The position numbers and the translations under genes were made by a program. Positions 24,976-34,547 of a stretch of 40,172 nt of DNA are shown piece after piece (position 1 is the first letter of the stretch; the number at the start of each line of letters is the position of its first letter). Under the pieces are notes generated by a model. The model saw only the letters and a list, made by a program, of their open reading frames with translations. It searched no databases and was not told where the DNA came from. Source of the stretch: RQOF01 sp964461135 (GTDB lineage: Bacteria > Calditrichota > Calditrichia > RBG-13-44-9). The DNA is taken from positions 1 through 40,172 of the forward strand of contig CAYWTB010000037.1 of NCBI GenBank assembly GCA_964461135.1. Reading direction: 5' to 3'.

Positions 24976-27246
24976 ATGAAAAAATTTGAGACCGAAGTTC
25001 GCCTGGCCCGGGAAATGAGCTTAATGGATGCCACCCTTATCGGGGTGGGGGCAATGATCGGTGCGGGTATTTTCGTTCTCATCGGAATTGCGGCAGGTGT
25101 GGCAGGTCCCGCTCTCTTAATTACTTTTACACTTAATGGCTGCATTGCTTTGCTTACAGCAATGGCTTATGCAGAACTGGGTTCGTGTTATCATGATGCG
25201 GGTGGTGGTTACCTGTGGGTGAAAGAAGGTTTACCGCGCTGGAACGGATTTCTTTCCGGCTGGATGAGCTGGTTTGCCCATGCGGTTGCTTGCAGTTTAT
25301 ATGCTATTGGATTCGGTGCCTACTTTGAACACGTCTTTACGGAATTGTCTATTACCATACCCCATTGGGCCTATTTTCCACCGCATAAGATATTAGCGGC
25401 GGTGGCGGCTATTTTCTTTGCCTATATTAATTTTCGGGGCGCATCGGAAACCGGAAAAATAGGAAATCTGGTAACCATTGCCAAAATTGTGATCCTGTTT
25501 ATTTTCATCGGTTTTGGAATTGAAATAATTTTGCGCAAGGGCGACTGGCAGGCAACATTCAGCCCCTTTATGCCGCATGGCATTAGTGGCGTCTTTAAAG
25601 CAATGGGTCTCACCTTTATTGCCTTCCTGGGATTTGAGGTTATTGCCCAGAGTTCGGAAGAAATAAAGAACCCCAAAAAAAATATTCCCCGAGCTGTCTT
25701 TTTATCCCTTCTCATTGTGATTCCCATCTACATTCTTGTAGCTATTACCGCTATCGGCTCAGTCAAATCTGGCAATATGACGCCCTGGGATTATCTCGCC
25801 AAACAAAAAGAGATTGCCCTGGTGGAAGTTGCCCGGCATTTTTTTGTGGGCGGGGGTGTCATGATATTAATCGGTGGTTTAATTTCCACAATGTCCGCCC
25901 TGAATGCCACCATCTATTCTTCCTCCCGGGTTGCCTTTGCTATGGGGCGGGATCGCAATTTCCCTGCTTTTTTCAGCAAGGTTCACTCCAAGAATTATAG
26001 CCCTTACTGGGCCATCCTGATCTCGCTGGTTATTGTCGTTTTTATGGCTTTATCCTTGCCCATTGAAGATGTTGCCAGTGCAGCGGATATTATGTTTTTG
26101 CTTTTATTTCTACAAGTTAATATTGCAATGATACGTTTGCGAAAAAAACGGCCAGATTTGGACCGTGGATTTTTTGTACCACTCTTTCCATGGCTATCCA
26201 TAATAGGAATAGTGTTACTGCTCTTTCTGGCAATTTATATGTTGAATTACAGCCTTACTGCCTGGATAGTAACCGGCATCTGGGTTATAATGGGATTGAC
26301 AGTATATCGGGGGTATGCTGCCCACCGGGAGGTGGAACATGTCCGCAAAGTGCAAGCCCTTGAACGGATCGAGGGAAAAGAATACAGTATTTTGGTATGT
26401 GTAGCTAATCCTAAATCTTTAAAAAGTTTAATTGAAGTAGCATTTGCTATTGTTAAAAAACATCAGGGTGAAATAATTTTTCTCCATGTTATGGAAGTAA
26501 GAGAAGGGCAGCAGTTGCGGGCCGGTCTGGAGGCTTCCGCCCGCGCCAGACCGGTACTCGATGAGGCTGAAGAATTGGCCGATAAAGCCGGCATCCCGGC
26601 GCGTTCCATTATTAAAGTATCTCATCGCATTTCCCAGGGTATTGTTGATACCGCAATAGAGGAGAATTGTAATTTTATTATTATGGGCAGAGAAAAACAA
26701 CCAACCTTCCTCAACCGGGTATTTTCTTCTTTTATGGATACTGTTCTTCAGAAAGCACCCAGCGAATCGGCTGTTTTACACGGCGAATTATCCCCGGATG
26801 AGATTAAGGAGATACTCATTCCGTTTGGTAAAGATATTCATACCAGATTGGCAACTGAAATTGCACCGGCTCTTATTGAGTACTTTAATGCCAAACTTCG
26901 AATTGCCTTAGTTCTTGATCCGGAAATTGCTCCTATTGAAAAAGAAAGGAAAATTAACGAAATCAAAAAACTTCTGGATGAAAACGCCGTGACCGCAGAA
27001 CTAAAAATTGTGCAGGAACTGGAAGTCTTGAAGACAATTATAAAATTGTCAAGGAGCGCTGATCTGGTTTTAATGGGTGGACGAACGGGTGATTTCATTG
27101 AACTTCTGCTGGCCAAATCTCTCGCCCAGGAAATTACCGAACAGGTAAAATGCCCGGTTCTCTGGGTAAAAGAGTATGAAGAAAGACCCTCTTTCCTGGC
27201 TTCCCTTTTTAAACCGTATAAAACTGCAGGAGAGAAAAATGAATGA
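24976..27246 (+). CDS. APC-family amino acid permease fused to two universal stress domains
   Basis: A 756-residue inner-membrane transporter. Residues about 1-455 are an APC-superfamily permease with some twelve helices. The helix-1 motif GVGAMIGAGIFVLIG gives the unwound substrate-binding segment, and FIAFLGFEVIAQSSEEIKNP is the conserved helix-6 region. Residues about 465-610 and 620-740 are two Usp-like domains (ILVCVANPKSLKSLIEV through IIMGREKQPTF; ILIPFGKDIH through LVLMGGRTGDFIE, then CPVLWVKE). Usp tails occur on APC transporters and are thought to regulate them with nucleotides. CAGGAG sits upstream. The substrate is unknown. The stop overlaps the next gene by eight bases. Confidence 0.92.
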   Translation: MKKFETEVRLAREMSLMDATLIGVGAMIGAGIFVLIGIAAGVAGPALLITFTLNGCIALLTAMAYAELGSCYHDAGGGYLWVKEGLPRWNGFLSGWMSWFAHAVACSLYAIGFGAYFEHVFTELSITIPHWAYFPPHKILAAVAAIFFAYINFRGASETGKIGNLVTIAKIVILFIFIGFGIEIILRKGDWQATFSPFMPHGISGVFKAMGLTFIAFLGFEVIAQSSEEIKNPKKNIPRAVFLSLLIVIPIYILVAITAIGSVKSGNMTPWDYLAKQKEIALVEVARHFFVGGGVMILIGGLISTMSALNATIYSSSRVAFAMGRDRNFPAFFSKVHSKNYSPYWAILISLVIVVFMALSLPIEDVASAADIMFLLLFLQVNIAMIRLRKKRPDLDRGFFVPLFPWLSIIGIVLLLFLAIYMLNYSLTAWIVTGIWVIMGLTVYRGYAAHREVEHVRKVQALERIEGKEYSILVCVANPKSLKSLIEVAFAIVKKHQGEIIFLHVMEVREGQQLRAGLEASARARPVLDEAEELADKAGIPARSIIKVSHRISQGIVDTAIEENCNFIIMGREKQPTFLNRVFSSFMDTVLQKAPSESAVLHGELSPDEIKEILIPFGKDIHTRLATEIAPALIEYFNAKLRIALVLDPEIAPIEKERKINEIKKLLDENAVTAELKIVQELEVLKTIIKLSRSADLVLMGGRTGDFIELLLAKSLAQEITEQVKCPVLWVKEYEERPSFLASLFKPYKTAGEKNE

Positions 27247-27895
27247 AAAATTTCCTGGTTTATTTGTGAGTTTAGTCGACAAATTCATCAAATACCTCCC
27301 AGATCTATTGGCTGGGATTGTCCTGGTTCTCATTGGCTGGTTTCTTGGCTGGTTTGTAAAACGAGTCATTATTCAATTAGCAGTAATTTTACGCCTGGAG
27401 CGTTTTCTTATCCGGTTCCGTTGGGGAAGAGATTTTTCAAAGGGCGATGTTCGCTTTGGATTCTACAGTTTCTTAGGCAATATCGCTTTCTTTATTATTT
27501 TTATCATTTTTGTGAATAACGCTTTAAGTGCCTGGAAACTCACCGTATTATCCGATTTGATGGAAAAGAGTATTCTCTTTCTTCCCAGGATCATCATTGC
27601 TCTCATCCTTTTTGGCTTGGGGTGGTTGATCTCGGTATGGGCATCCCAGGCAATTCAAAAAGCTTTACGACGGGAAGATATTCCCCGGGCTACCTTAATT
27701 TCCAAATTTATTAAGGGTGTCCTACTGCTCTTCTTCTCTGCGATGGCGTTGGTTGAATTAGACATTGCCCGGGAAATCGTAATTATCGGATTTGCCACCG
27801 TTTTTATCACCCTAGGAATTTTGAGTGTGATTCTGACAGTGAGCGGAGAAAAGAACCTATTCAAAAAGGCAATGGAAACGCTGGATGAAGAATAA
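27239..27895 (+). CDS. Small MscS-related membrane protein (conserved TM helix family)
   Basis: A 218-residue inner-membrane protein with about five helices. The N-terminal pattern LPDLLAGIVLVLIGWFLGWFVKRVI and the repeated LPRIIIALILFGLGWLIS match the 'conserved TM helix' repeats of some mechanosensitive-channel relatives. The MscS pore helix and beta-domain are missing, so channel activity is uncertain. I use ATG 27239, preceded by GCAGGAGAG, which overlaps the permease gene by eight bases, rather than the in-frame upstream start at 27176. The coupling suggests a functional link to the APC-Usp permease, perhaps osmotic control. Confidence 0.8.
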   Translation: MNEKFPGLFVSLVDKFIKYLPDLLAGIVLVLIGWFLGWFVKRVIIQLAVILRLERFLIRFRWGRDFSKGDVRFGFYSFLGNIAFFIIFIIFVNNALSAWKLTVLSDLMEKSILFLPRIIIALILFGLGWLISVWASQAIQKALRREDIPRATLISKFIKGVLLLFFSAMALVELDIAREIVIIGFATVFITLGILSVILTVSGEKNLFKKAMETLDEE

Positions 27896-27958
27896 ATCAC
27901 GATTTACCTTAAACTTTTTTTTACACCGTTATGAAATTTTAATAAAAGGATAAGGAAT

Positions 27959-29365
27959 TTGAAAAGGTTATTAACGATAGGCTGGCTAATGACTTACGGG
28001 GCTTGTATAAATTTAACCGCTTCCAATAATGAAACTCTTGAGTACGGCCGGTTTGGGAAAATCCAAATCTATGGAAATACAACCGCTCCGGAAGAAGTTG
28101 TATTATTTGTTTCAGGTGACGGAGGTTGGAATCTGGGAATCGTCGATATGGCAAAAACACTCTCTACCCTTAATGCCCTGGTCGTGGGGGTAGACATCAC
28201 CCATTATCTAAAAGAGCTTGAAAAATCTCCGGAAAAGTGCTCTTATCCGGCATCGGATTTTGAGACGCTGAGCAAATATATCCAGAAGAAATTTAACTTC
28301 TCCGCCTATATTGTTCCGATTTTGGTCGGATACTCGTCGGGGGCAACTTTAGTGTATGCCACTCTCGTCCAGGCCCCTTCAACCACATTCAAAGGTGCCA
28401 TAAGTCTTGGCTTTTGTCCGGACTTACCGATCATCAAGCCCTTCTGTCCGGGAAGCGGATTGACATTTATAAAAGAACCTGATGGAAAAGGCTTATCTTT
28501 TTTGCCGGCAAAAAATCTTGAGGCAAAATGGATTGTTTTGCAGGGAAATATCGATCAGGTATGCAACGCCGCGAAAACTGAAAGTTTTATAAGAGAGACA
28601 AAAGGAGCAGATTTTATTCTGCTTCCAAAGGTGGGACATGGTTTTTCCCTGCAGAAAAATTGGATGCCGCAATTTAAAAAAGCATTTCATGAATTATCCG
28701 CTACTGAAACAGGTAATAAAATAAATAATAACCCAGCTTTCATTAAGGATTTGCCCCTGGTTGAAGTTCCGGCAAAGCAAACCGATGGAAATTTTTTAGC
28801 CATCCACATCACCGGTGATGGTGGCTGGGGAGTTACTGATAAAGGCATTGCACAAGAGTTGGCAGAAAACGGTATTCCAGTAGTGGGTCTTAATTCACTG
28901 AAATATTTCTGGAAAGACCGTTCGCCGGAAGAGGCCAGTGAAGATGTTCAGAAAATCATTACTTATTATCTTTCTGCCTGGAAGAAGAGTAAAGTTATTC
29001 TTATCGGGTATTCATTCGGAGCAGATGTACTCCCCTTTATTGTGAATAAGTTTCCGGAAGAGCTAAGATCAAAAATTCAGCTTCTTGTCTTTCTTGGCCC
29101 CGGCCGATCTGCCGATTTTAAGTTTCATTTAACAGATTGGTTAAATAAATCCTCATCCGGAATAAATTATCCGGTTCAACCTGAATTAGAAAAACTATAC
29201 GGTAAAAAAATCCTTTGTTTTTATGGAGAGGATGATAAAGACGCTATTTGTAAAAACCTAAATCAAACGAAGGTAAAATCCATCATGATATCTGGTGGAC
29301 ATCGCGTCGGAGGAAAATTTGATTCTATCGTTTCGGAAATTTTAAATGAAATTGGTGCATCATAA
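27959..29365 (+). CDS. AcvB/VirJ-family exported hydrolase with two alpha/beta-hydrolase domains
   Basis: AcvB of Agrobacterium is a periplasmic hydrolase of lysyl-phosphatidylglycerol; VirJ is its one-domain relative. This 468-residue protein has a signal segment (about 1-21) and two related domains. Domain 1 (about 45-245) has SGDGGWNLG, nucleophile elbow GYSSGA (Ser126) and GHGFS (His227). Domain 2 (about 278-465) has TGDGGWGVT, elbow GYSFGAD (Ser352), an acidic segment GEDDKD (about 423-428) and GGHRVGG (His448). Both triads look complete. The start is TTG at 27959 with AAAGGA nine bases upstream; no ATG fits the signal peptide. Its family function links it to the DUF2156 synthase and flippase 15 kb upstream. 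Confidence 0.87.
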   Translation: MKRLLTIGWLMTYGACINLTASNNETLEYGRFGKIQIYGNTTAPEEVVLFVSGDGGWNLGIVDMAKTLSTLNALVVGVDITHYLKELEKSPEKCSYPASDFETLSKYIQKKFNFSAYIVPILVGYSSGATLVYATLVQAPSTTFKGAISLGFCPDLPIIKPFCPGSGLTFIKEPDGKGLSFLPAKNLEAKWIVLQGNIDQVCNAAKTESFIRETKGADFILLPKVGHGFSLQKNWMPQFKKAFHELSATETGNKINNNPAFIKDLPLVEVPAKQTDGNFLAIHITGDGGWGVTDKGIAQELAENGIPVVGLNSLKYFWKDRSPEEASEDVQKIITYYLSAWKKSKVILIGYSFGADVLPFIVNKFPEELRSKIQLLVFLGPGRSADFKFHLTDWLNKSSSGINYPVQPELEKLYGKKILCFYGEDDKDAICKNLNQTKVKSIMISGGHRVGGKFDSIVSEILNEIGAS

Positions 29366-30489
29366 TGAAAAAATGTGAGAGATAATAATTTAATATTTTC
29401 TAAACCCTTCAACTATCCGGTTTAAACAAGATGAAATTTCGTCTTATAACATGATAATTGATATTGCTTTTGATATCCGCCAATTCCAGCCAGATAGTTC
29501 AACCAAACGCAATTTACAACCCGCTTTTCCCGGGAAGTGTTGCAGCGTCAGTATCCGGCACCACCCGGCTGTCTTACTCATTATGGTTACAGGTTACATA
29601 TCACATCTTAAAAATCCAGGAAACTAAGAGCTTGAGGGTATTACTGCTCTTGAATTTACCCTATTGATAATTATTATTTCGCCTGCTGGCGGTATTTTAG
29701 ATTCCCCACACCGAATCGCGCTGCAAAATGTTTAGTGTTTCTATCGTCACCATTATTTTAGGGACCCGTTGGCTATTTATTTCTAATATCGCCCGAATCT
29801 AATACTCCACGCTTCGTCTCTTATCTACGGGTAAGTAAAATAAAGCAAATTTATCTTTAATGGATATAATGTTGCGTAAAAGATACTTTTCATTCTATTT
29901 TTTACCCCTTTTAGAACAACATAAACTCTATGCAAATCTAGTGATCGACTGCAAATAATTAAAAACCCTATGGTCTGCTCTGGTAAAATACTGGACGTTG
30001 TCAGTGAAAGCATATAAATAAAAAAGAAATGTTTGTTTTATTAAATAATAGTAAATTATTACTGTTTACGGAGCCCCTATATGATTGATTATAAATCTCA
30101 TGACGTATCAATATTTTATAGTTACAAAATACTTTCCTCCCAAATAATTTGTTTGGTACTAGCGTTCATTATTAATCCCAGTCGTTCAATCCTGAATCTT
30201 TATAAAAGTCCACATGCAGAACTTTCCAAAAAGAAATCAAATCCAAGCAAAATTCCGATTCTAGCATTTGTCGGTTTGGTTGCTAGTAAATTATTAAGAA
30301 AAAATTTGAGCTGTTTTTTCTCCACTAAAATTAGAATATTTAAAATGAGTATAATTAAATTATTTTTAAATTCAGTAAAAAATATTTACAAACTGTATTA
30401 TGTCTACGAAATAAATTCAATATCTGATTCAAAACCCTTAATCAATAGTATCTCAAATCTAAAAAACACATAAACCAGAGGAGAGTCTC
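29366..30489. other. Long gene-poor gap with unidentifiable remnants
   Basis: No recognisable gene is present over 1.1 kb. A plus-strand open frame at 30081-30473 (130 codons, Ser/Lys/Ile-rich) has a possible GGAG upstream but resembles no family I know and looks like chance in AT-rich DNA. Around 29640-29730 one frame reads LEFTLLIIIISPAGGILDSP between stops, which resembles a membrane-protein fragment and may be gene debris. I see no hairpins of note or repeats. Confidence 0.4.
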
Positions 30490-31563
30490 ATGAAAAAAGT
30501 TAAACCGTTTTTTATTTTTTATTTTATTTTAATTCCTCTTCTCGTAATGGCAGAAGATAAATCTGCTATTAAACCCATCACAGAGGTAAATGTGCATTCT
30601 TTGGGTCCAGAAAGGGTTGGAAATCTGCCTATAGTACCAGTACCTCCGGACAATCCGCAGACAAGTTTAAAAATTCTACTCGGTAAGCAACTATACTTTG
30701 ATACCCGGTTATCTGAAGATAACACTGTAAGTTGTGCAACCTGTCATGATCCTGCATTGGGATGGTCTGATAAAGGTCCCACAAGTGTCGGAATTAAGGG
30801 TCAACGCGGTGGACGACGGGCACCACCCGTTTCCAATTCGGCATTTAACGATCTTCAATTCTGGGATGGTCGAGCTCCCAGTCTCGAAGAACAGGCAAAA
30901 GGTCCAATCATTAATCCTGTTGAAATGGGAAATACGCACGAAGTGATGGTCAAGACCGTCGATAATATTCCCGGTTATGTGGAACAATTCAAAAAAGTTT
31001 TCGGCACAGAGACAGTTAATGTAGATCAAGTGGCTCAAGTTATTGCTGCTTTCGAACGTACAGTAATTACAACCGACTCCCCATTCGACAGATTTGTAAA
31101 AGGAGATACCAAGGCATTAACAGATCTCGAAAAAAGAGGGTTGGAAATTTTTAATGGAAAAGGCCATTGTACTGCTTGTCATTGGGGAGGGCATTTTAGT
31201 GATGAACGATTTCATAATCTCGGTGTAGTACCTGCGGATGTAACTAAGCCCGATGAGGGCCGGTTTGTGGTTACTAAAAATCCAAATGACAAAGGAGCAT
31301 TCAAGACACCTACTATCAGAGATGTAGAATTAAGAGCTCCTTATATGCATAATGGTTCTGAGAAAACCCTGGAGGATGTTGTAGAACTATATGATAAAGG
31401 TGGTAGAACCGGTGATCCAAATCTTGATCCCTTAATCGTACCATTAGGTCTGACAAAAGAAGAGAAAAACGCCTTGGTTGCTTTTATGAAGAGAGCAATG
31501 ACAAGTTTAAATCAGGAAGTTTCTAATGTCAAACCAATTCCACCTTCAGAACTACCACAGTAA
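30490..31563 (+). CDS. Di-heme cytochrome c peroxidase (CcpA/MauG superfamily)
   Basis: A periplasmic peroxidase reducing H2O2 with electrons from cytochrome c. The 357 residues start with a signal peptide (about 1-21, ending VMA). The peroxidatic-domain heme is CATCH (Cys82, Cys85, His86), followed by GWSDKG and the RRAPPVSNSAF motif. The electron-transfer heme is CTACH (Cys227, Cys230, His231). KTPTIRDVELRAPYMHNG supplies the conserved Met286, the likely axial ligand of the high-potential heme. Length and spacing are normal for bacterial CCP. It lies 11 bases before a second cytochrome-porin gene, so it may draw electrons from that protein. It may partly stand in for the lost SOD in oxidant defence, which is inference. 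Confidence 0.93.
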   Translation: MKKVKPFFIFYFILIPLLVMAEDKSAIKPITEVNVHSLGPERVGNLPIVPVPPDNPQTSLKILLGKQLYFDTRLSEDNTVSCATCHDPALGWSDKGPTSVGIKGQRGGRRAPPVSNSAFNDLQFWDGRAPSLEEQAKGPIINPVEMGNTHEVMVKTVDNIPGYVEQFKKVFGTETVNVDQVAQVIAAFERTVITTDSPFDRFVKGDTKALTDLEKRGLEIFNGKGHCTACHWGGHFSDERFHNLGVVPADVTKPDEGRFVVTKNPNDKGAFKTPTIRDVELRAPYMHNGSEKTLEDVVELYDKGGRTGDPNLDPLIVPLGLTKEEKNALVAFMKRAMTSLNQEVSNVKPIPPSELPQ

Positions 31564-31574
31564 AGGAGACCAAA

Positions 31575-32834
31575 ATGAAAAAATTATTTTACATTATTTT
31601 AATTTTCTTTTTTGTTTATTTAGCATTTCCCGATAAAAGCTGGAGTATACCTGCCTTTGCAAGGAAATACGGGTTTAACTGTAACATGTGTCATACTGCC
31701 TATACTAAGTTAAACGATTTTGGTCAGCGCTTCCGTGATAATGGTTACCAGATTCCTGGTCAGGAAGGAAAAGAAAAGAATGTCTTCCAGACTTCCCCGC
31801 CAATTTCTTTGAGAACCACAACCGGGTTTAGTATGTACAATTCCGACCATGGAACTACTGCAGGATTCAATATTTTTGGATTTGATTTTCTTGCTGCAGG
31901 TGTGTTGCACAAGAATATTTCATTTTTGTTGATTTATACACCAAGAATTGATGAACCGGCTGCGGATTATCAAGGTCCGGGTAATGGAGATAATCCGGTA
32001 CAATTTGCTACACTGGAATCTGTTGGTCTGGTGTTCAGTAATATTATTCAGGATGCGCTTAATTTGAGAATCGGACGTTTTGAACCGGCATACCATATGT
32101 TCAGCTCCAAAAGATCATACTATTTATTTCAACCCTACGAAATTTATACATTTACAACGCCAGCCGACAATTATGTGTTTGATGATAATCAGATTGGGAT
32201 AGAGGCTACCGGACATTTTCGGAATGGTTTTAAATATGGGGCTGGATTTATAAATGGAAATGGGGCAAATCCCGACAATAACAAATACAAAGACATTTAT
32301 GCCACTATTTCTCAGACTTTTGGCAGGGGAGAAGGACAAAGTGCGGGACAACGACTCGGAGTTTTTGGATATTATGGTTGGCAACCGCTTGATCTCCCTG
32401 GTGGGGTGATTGCGCCGACAGGTGAAACTGATGGTACAGATAACAAATCCTTCACACGCTTTGGTGGCAGCGCTAGCCTGAACTGGAAAACTTTCAATCT
32501 CCAGGGTCTTTTTATGAAGGGAATCGATGACAAAGTTTTCAATTCATTGGAACCCACAAAAAAGTATGAATACACCGGAGGGTTTGTGGAGTTAGATTAT
32601 GCGGGCTTATTAGACAATAGGCTGGTATTATCAGGTCTTTTTAATTGGGTTACACCCCCTTCATACAATTCCAATAACCAGATAAATGCTTTCTCGGCTC
32701 TTATACGTTACTATTTGGGAGATTGGACGGCAGTCAATGTTGCCATACACGCTGAATATACTCACCGGCAAATCGGAAAATCTAATACATTTAAAGATGA
32801 TATTTTTGCCTTGCTATTAGATTTTGACTTTTAA
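31575..32834 (+). CDS. Cyc2-like fused monoheme cytochrome-porin, second copy
   Basis: A 419-residue outer-membrane protein with the same plan as the copy at 15545. The signal peptide ends about residue 24 (SWS). IPAFARKYGFNCNMCHTAY follows, with heme Cys36, Cys39, His40, then TKLNDFGQRFRDNGYQIPG and a beta-barrel ending LLLDFDF with terminal Phe. The N-terminal motif is shared with copy 1 (P.FAR...C..CHT, LN.FG..F..NGY), but the barrels differ in sequence, so the paralogy is old or the genes were acquired separately. RKYG replaces the RQT of Cyc2. AAAGGAG precedes the start. It is the second gene of a two-gene unit with the peroxidase and ends at a terminator. Confidence 0.8.
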   Translation: MKKLFYIILIFFFVYLAFPDKSWSIPAFARKYGFNCNMCHTAYTKLNDFGQRFRDNGYQIPGQEGKEKNVFQTSPPISLRTTTGFSMYNSDHGTTAGFNIFGFDFLAAGVLHKNISFLLIYTPRIDEPAADYQGPGNGDNPVQFATLESVGLVFSNIIQDALNLRIGRFEPAYHMFSSKRSYYLFQPYEIYTFTTPADNYVFDDNQIGIEATGHFRNGFKYGAGFINGNGANPDNNKYKDIYATISQTFGRGEGQSAGQRLGVFGYYGWQPLDLPGGVIAPTGETDGTDNKSFTRFGGSASLNWKTFNLQGLFMKGIDDKVFNSLEPTKKYEYTGGFVELDYAGLLDNRLVLSGLFNWVTPPSYNSNNQINAFSALIRYYLGDWTAVNVAIHAEYTHRQIGKSNTFKDDIFALLLDFDF

Positions 32835-32862
32835 TTAGTTCTTTATTTTTTAAGATGGGATG

Positions 32863-32896
32863 GCACCGGTAGTCTTTTACTTCCGGTGCTTTTTTT
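32863..32896 (+). terminator. Rho-independent terminator after the second cytochrome-porin
   Basis: A 7-bp GC-rich stem (GCACCGG at 32863-32869, CCGGTGC at 32883-32889) with a 13-base loop is followed by seven T. It closes the peroxidase/cytochrome-porin transcript. Confidence 0.92.
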
Positions 32897-33322
32897 ATCA
32901 ACAAGTAAATAAAAATATATTTTACTACTCGCGACTATTACACATTATTATCTCGTTTTCATTAATTTTCTTCAGGGCATTATTTCCATCTAAAGAATAT
33001 ACGTTTGTTACTGGAAGCATACTTTTGAGAGACTTTGGAGATGTAAAAAGCTGTAGGCACTGTTAATTCTCTCTATGAATAATCACTTCAAACAGCCTCA
33101 TTTTTTTATTATCAATCATTATTACATAAAACATGACATTGCTCTAAATATTTTTTATCACATTTTCTTTTAAAAAATAGAAATACCGGTTATTATCAAA
33201 TAGAATTTTAATTAATTAATACTTAATTTAATTCACATATATAATGAAGTCTTAATTAAACAGCAAAGCCGACCTTATAAATTTGCAAAAATGGTTGTAT
33301 ATATAGCATAATTTCAAAGATT
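32897..33322. other. AT-rich intergenic region before the TauE-like gene
   Basis: No gene or convincing repeat is visible. The region is very AT-rich (about 33170-33250 almost lacks G and C), consistent with a promoter region for the TauE-DUF1634 pair that follows. The open frame reading through the terminator is not credible. Confidence 0.4.
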
Positions 33323-34159
33323 ATGGACATCTTAGATTTTACTTTGCTTATAATCGCTATTTCTTTATTTGCTGGTTTTTTAGGTTCACTCACCGGTCTG
33401 GGAGGCGGCATGGTTATTGTGCCTCTCCTTACCATTGTTTTTGGCGTAGATATACGTTATGCCATCGGAGCATCTCTGGTTTCGGTAATCGCCACCTCTT
33501 CTGGTGCCGCCGCAGCATATGTAAAGGAAGGATTTACCAACATCCGGCTGGGGATGCTGCTGGAAGTCGCAACCACACTAGGAGCGCTTTCCGGTGCCTT
33601 TGTAGCAGCCTATATCGCCCCGGGGACCATTGCTATTATCTTTGGATTAGCCTTACTTTATTCAGCATTCCTTTCCATGAAACCCCAACACGAAATTATC
33701 ATTCCGCAACAGGATAAAGGTCTGGTTAATTTTTTTAAATTAAACTCACAGTATCCCACAAAGCGGGGAAAAACAAAATATTCCGTCCGGGCACTTCCCG
33801 GTGGTTTTGGCCTGATGTACATTGCCGGTATACTCTCCGGTCTGCTTGGCATCGGTTCCGGTGCAATTAAGGTTCTAGCAATGGATCAGATTATGAAAGT
33901 GCCTTTCAAAGTTTCCACCACCACCAGCAATTTTATGATCGGTGTAACGGCAGCCGCCAGCGTGGGTGTTTACCTGAACCGTGGCTATGTCGACCCTGGA
34001 CTGGCCATGCCGGTCATGCTGGGGGTACTTTCCGGCGCATTGATCGGCACCCGGGTTCTGGTAAAATCCAGAACCAGAGTACTCCGTATTGTTTTCAGCC
34101 TTGCCATCCTGTTCCTGGCTATAGAAATGATTTATAAAGGAATTACCGGAGGCATATAA
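33323..34159 (+). CDS. TauE/SafE-family permease (DUF81)
   Basis: An inner-membrane protein of 278 residues with about seven to eight helices, in the family that exports sulfite, sulfoacetate or related anions. The duplicated family motif is seen as GFLGSLTGLGGGMVIVPLL (about 19-37) and GILSGLLGIGSGAIKVLAM (about 171-189). GASLVSVIATSSGAAAAYVKEG fits the helix 2-3 region. Its stop is one base before the TTG of a DUF1634 gene, a recurring partnership for this transporter group. The substrate is unknown. Confidence 0.92.
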   Translation: MDILDFTLLIIAISLFAGFLGSLTGLGGGMVIVPLLTIVFGVDIRYAIGASLVSVIATSSGAAAAYVKEGFTNIRLGMLLEVATTLGALSGAFVAAYIAPGTIAIIFGLALLYSAFLSMKPQHEIIIPQQDKGLVNFFKLNSQYPTKRGKTKYSVRALPGGFGLMYIAGILSGLLGIGSGAIKVLAMDQIMKVPFKVSTTTSNFMIGVTAAASVGVYLNRGYVDPGLAMPVMLGVLSGALIGTRVLVKSRTRVLRIVFSLAILFLAIEMIYKGITGGI

Positions 34160-34160
34160 T

Positions 34161-34547
34161 TTGACACTTAATAAAAAACATATCAGGATAGAGGATACAC
34201 AAAAATTTATCAGTAAAATACTGATAACCGGTGTTATCCTCTCAACCTTCTTTGTTATTCTGGGCGGTCTGTTTTATCTGATTAACTTTGGAAATTCAAC
34301 ACCCAAATATTATGTTTTCAGAGGCGAACCGGCAGAATTGAGGAGTATTGCCGAAATTATAAAAAATGTTTTCACTCTGCGGTCAGAAGATATCATCCAA
34401 TTTGGGTTGTTACTACTGATGTTAACACCGGTTGCCCGTGTCCTTTTCACTTTAGTCGCTTTTTTACAGGAAAAAGATTTTATCTACGTAAGCGTCGCCA
34501 CAATTGTATTAAGTGTGCTTCTTTTCAGTCTGTTGACTGGAGGTTAA
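34161..34547 (+). CDS. DUF1634 family membrane protein
   Basis: A 128-residue protein with three membrane helices (about 18-40, 75-95, 108-124). The segment FGLLLLMLTPVARVLFTLVAFLQEKDFIYVSVATIVL is the DUF1634 core. The start is TTG at 34161, with a clear GGAGG eight bases upstream inside the end of the TauE gene; no ATG lies nearby in frame. DUF1634 proteins commonly accompany TauE-like permeases and probably act as an accessory subunit. The role is otherwise unknown. Confidence 0.88.
   Translation: MTLNKKHIRIEDTQKFISKILITGVILSTFFVILGGLFYLINFGNSTPKYYVFRGEPAELRSIAEIIKNVFTLRSEDIIQFGLLLLMLTPVARVLFTLVAFLQEKDFIYVSVATIVLSVLLFSLLTGG

Noticed and set aside
30081..30473. 130-codon plus-strand open frame with GGAG upstream
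   Set aside because: Ser/Lys/Ile-rich with no domain or signal; it looks like chance in an AT-rich gap, and I kept it only as a note.
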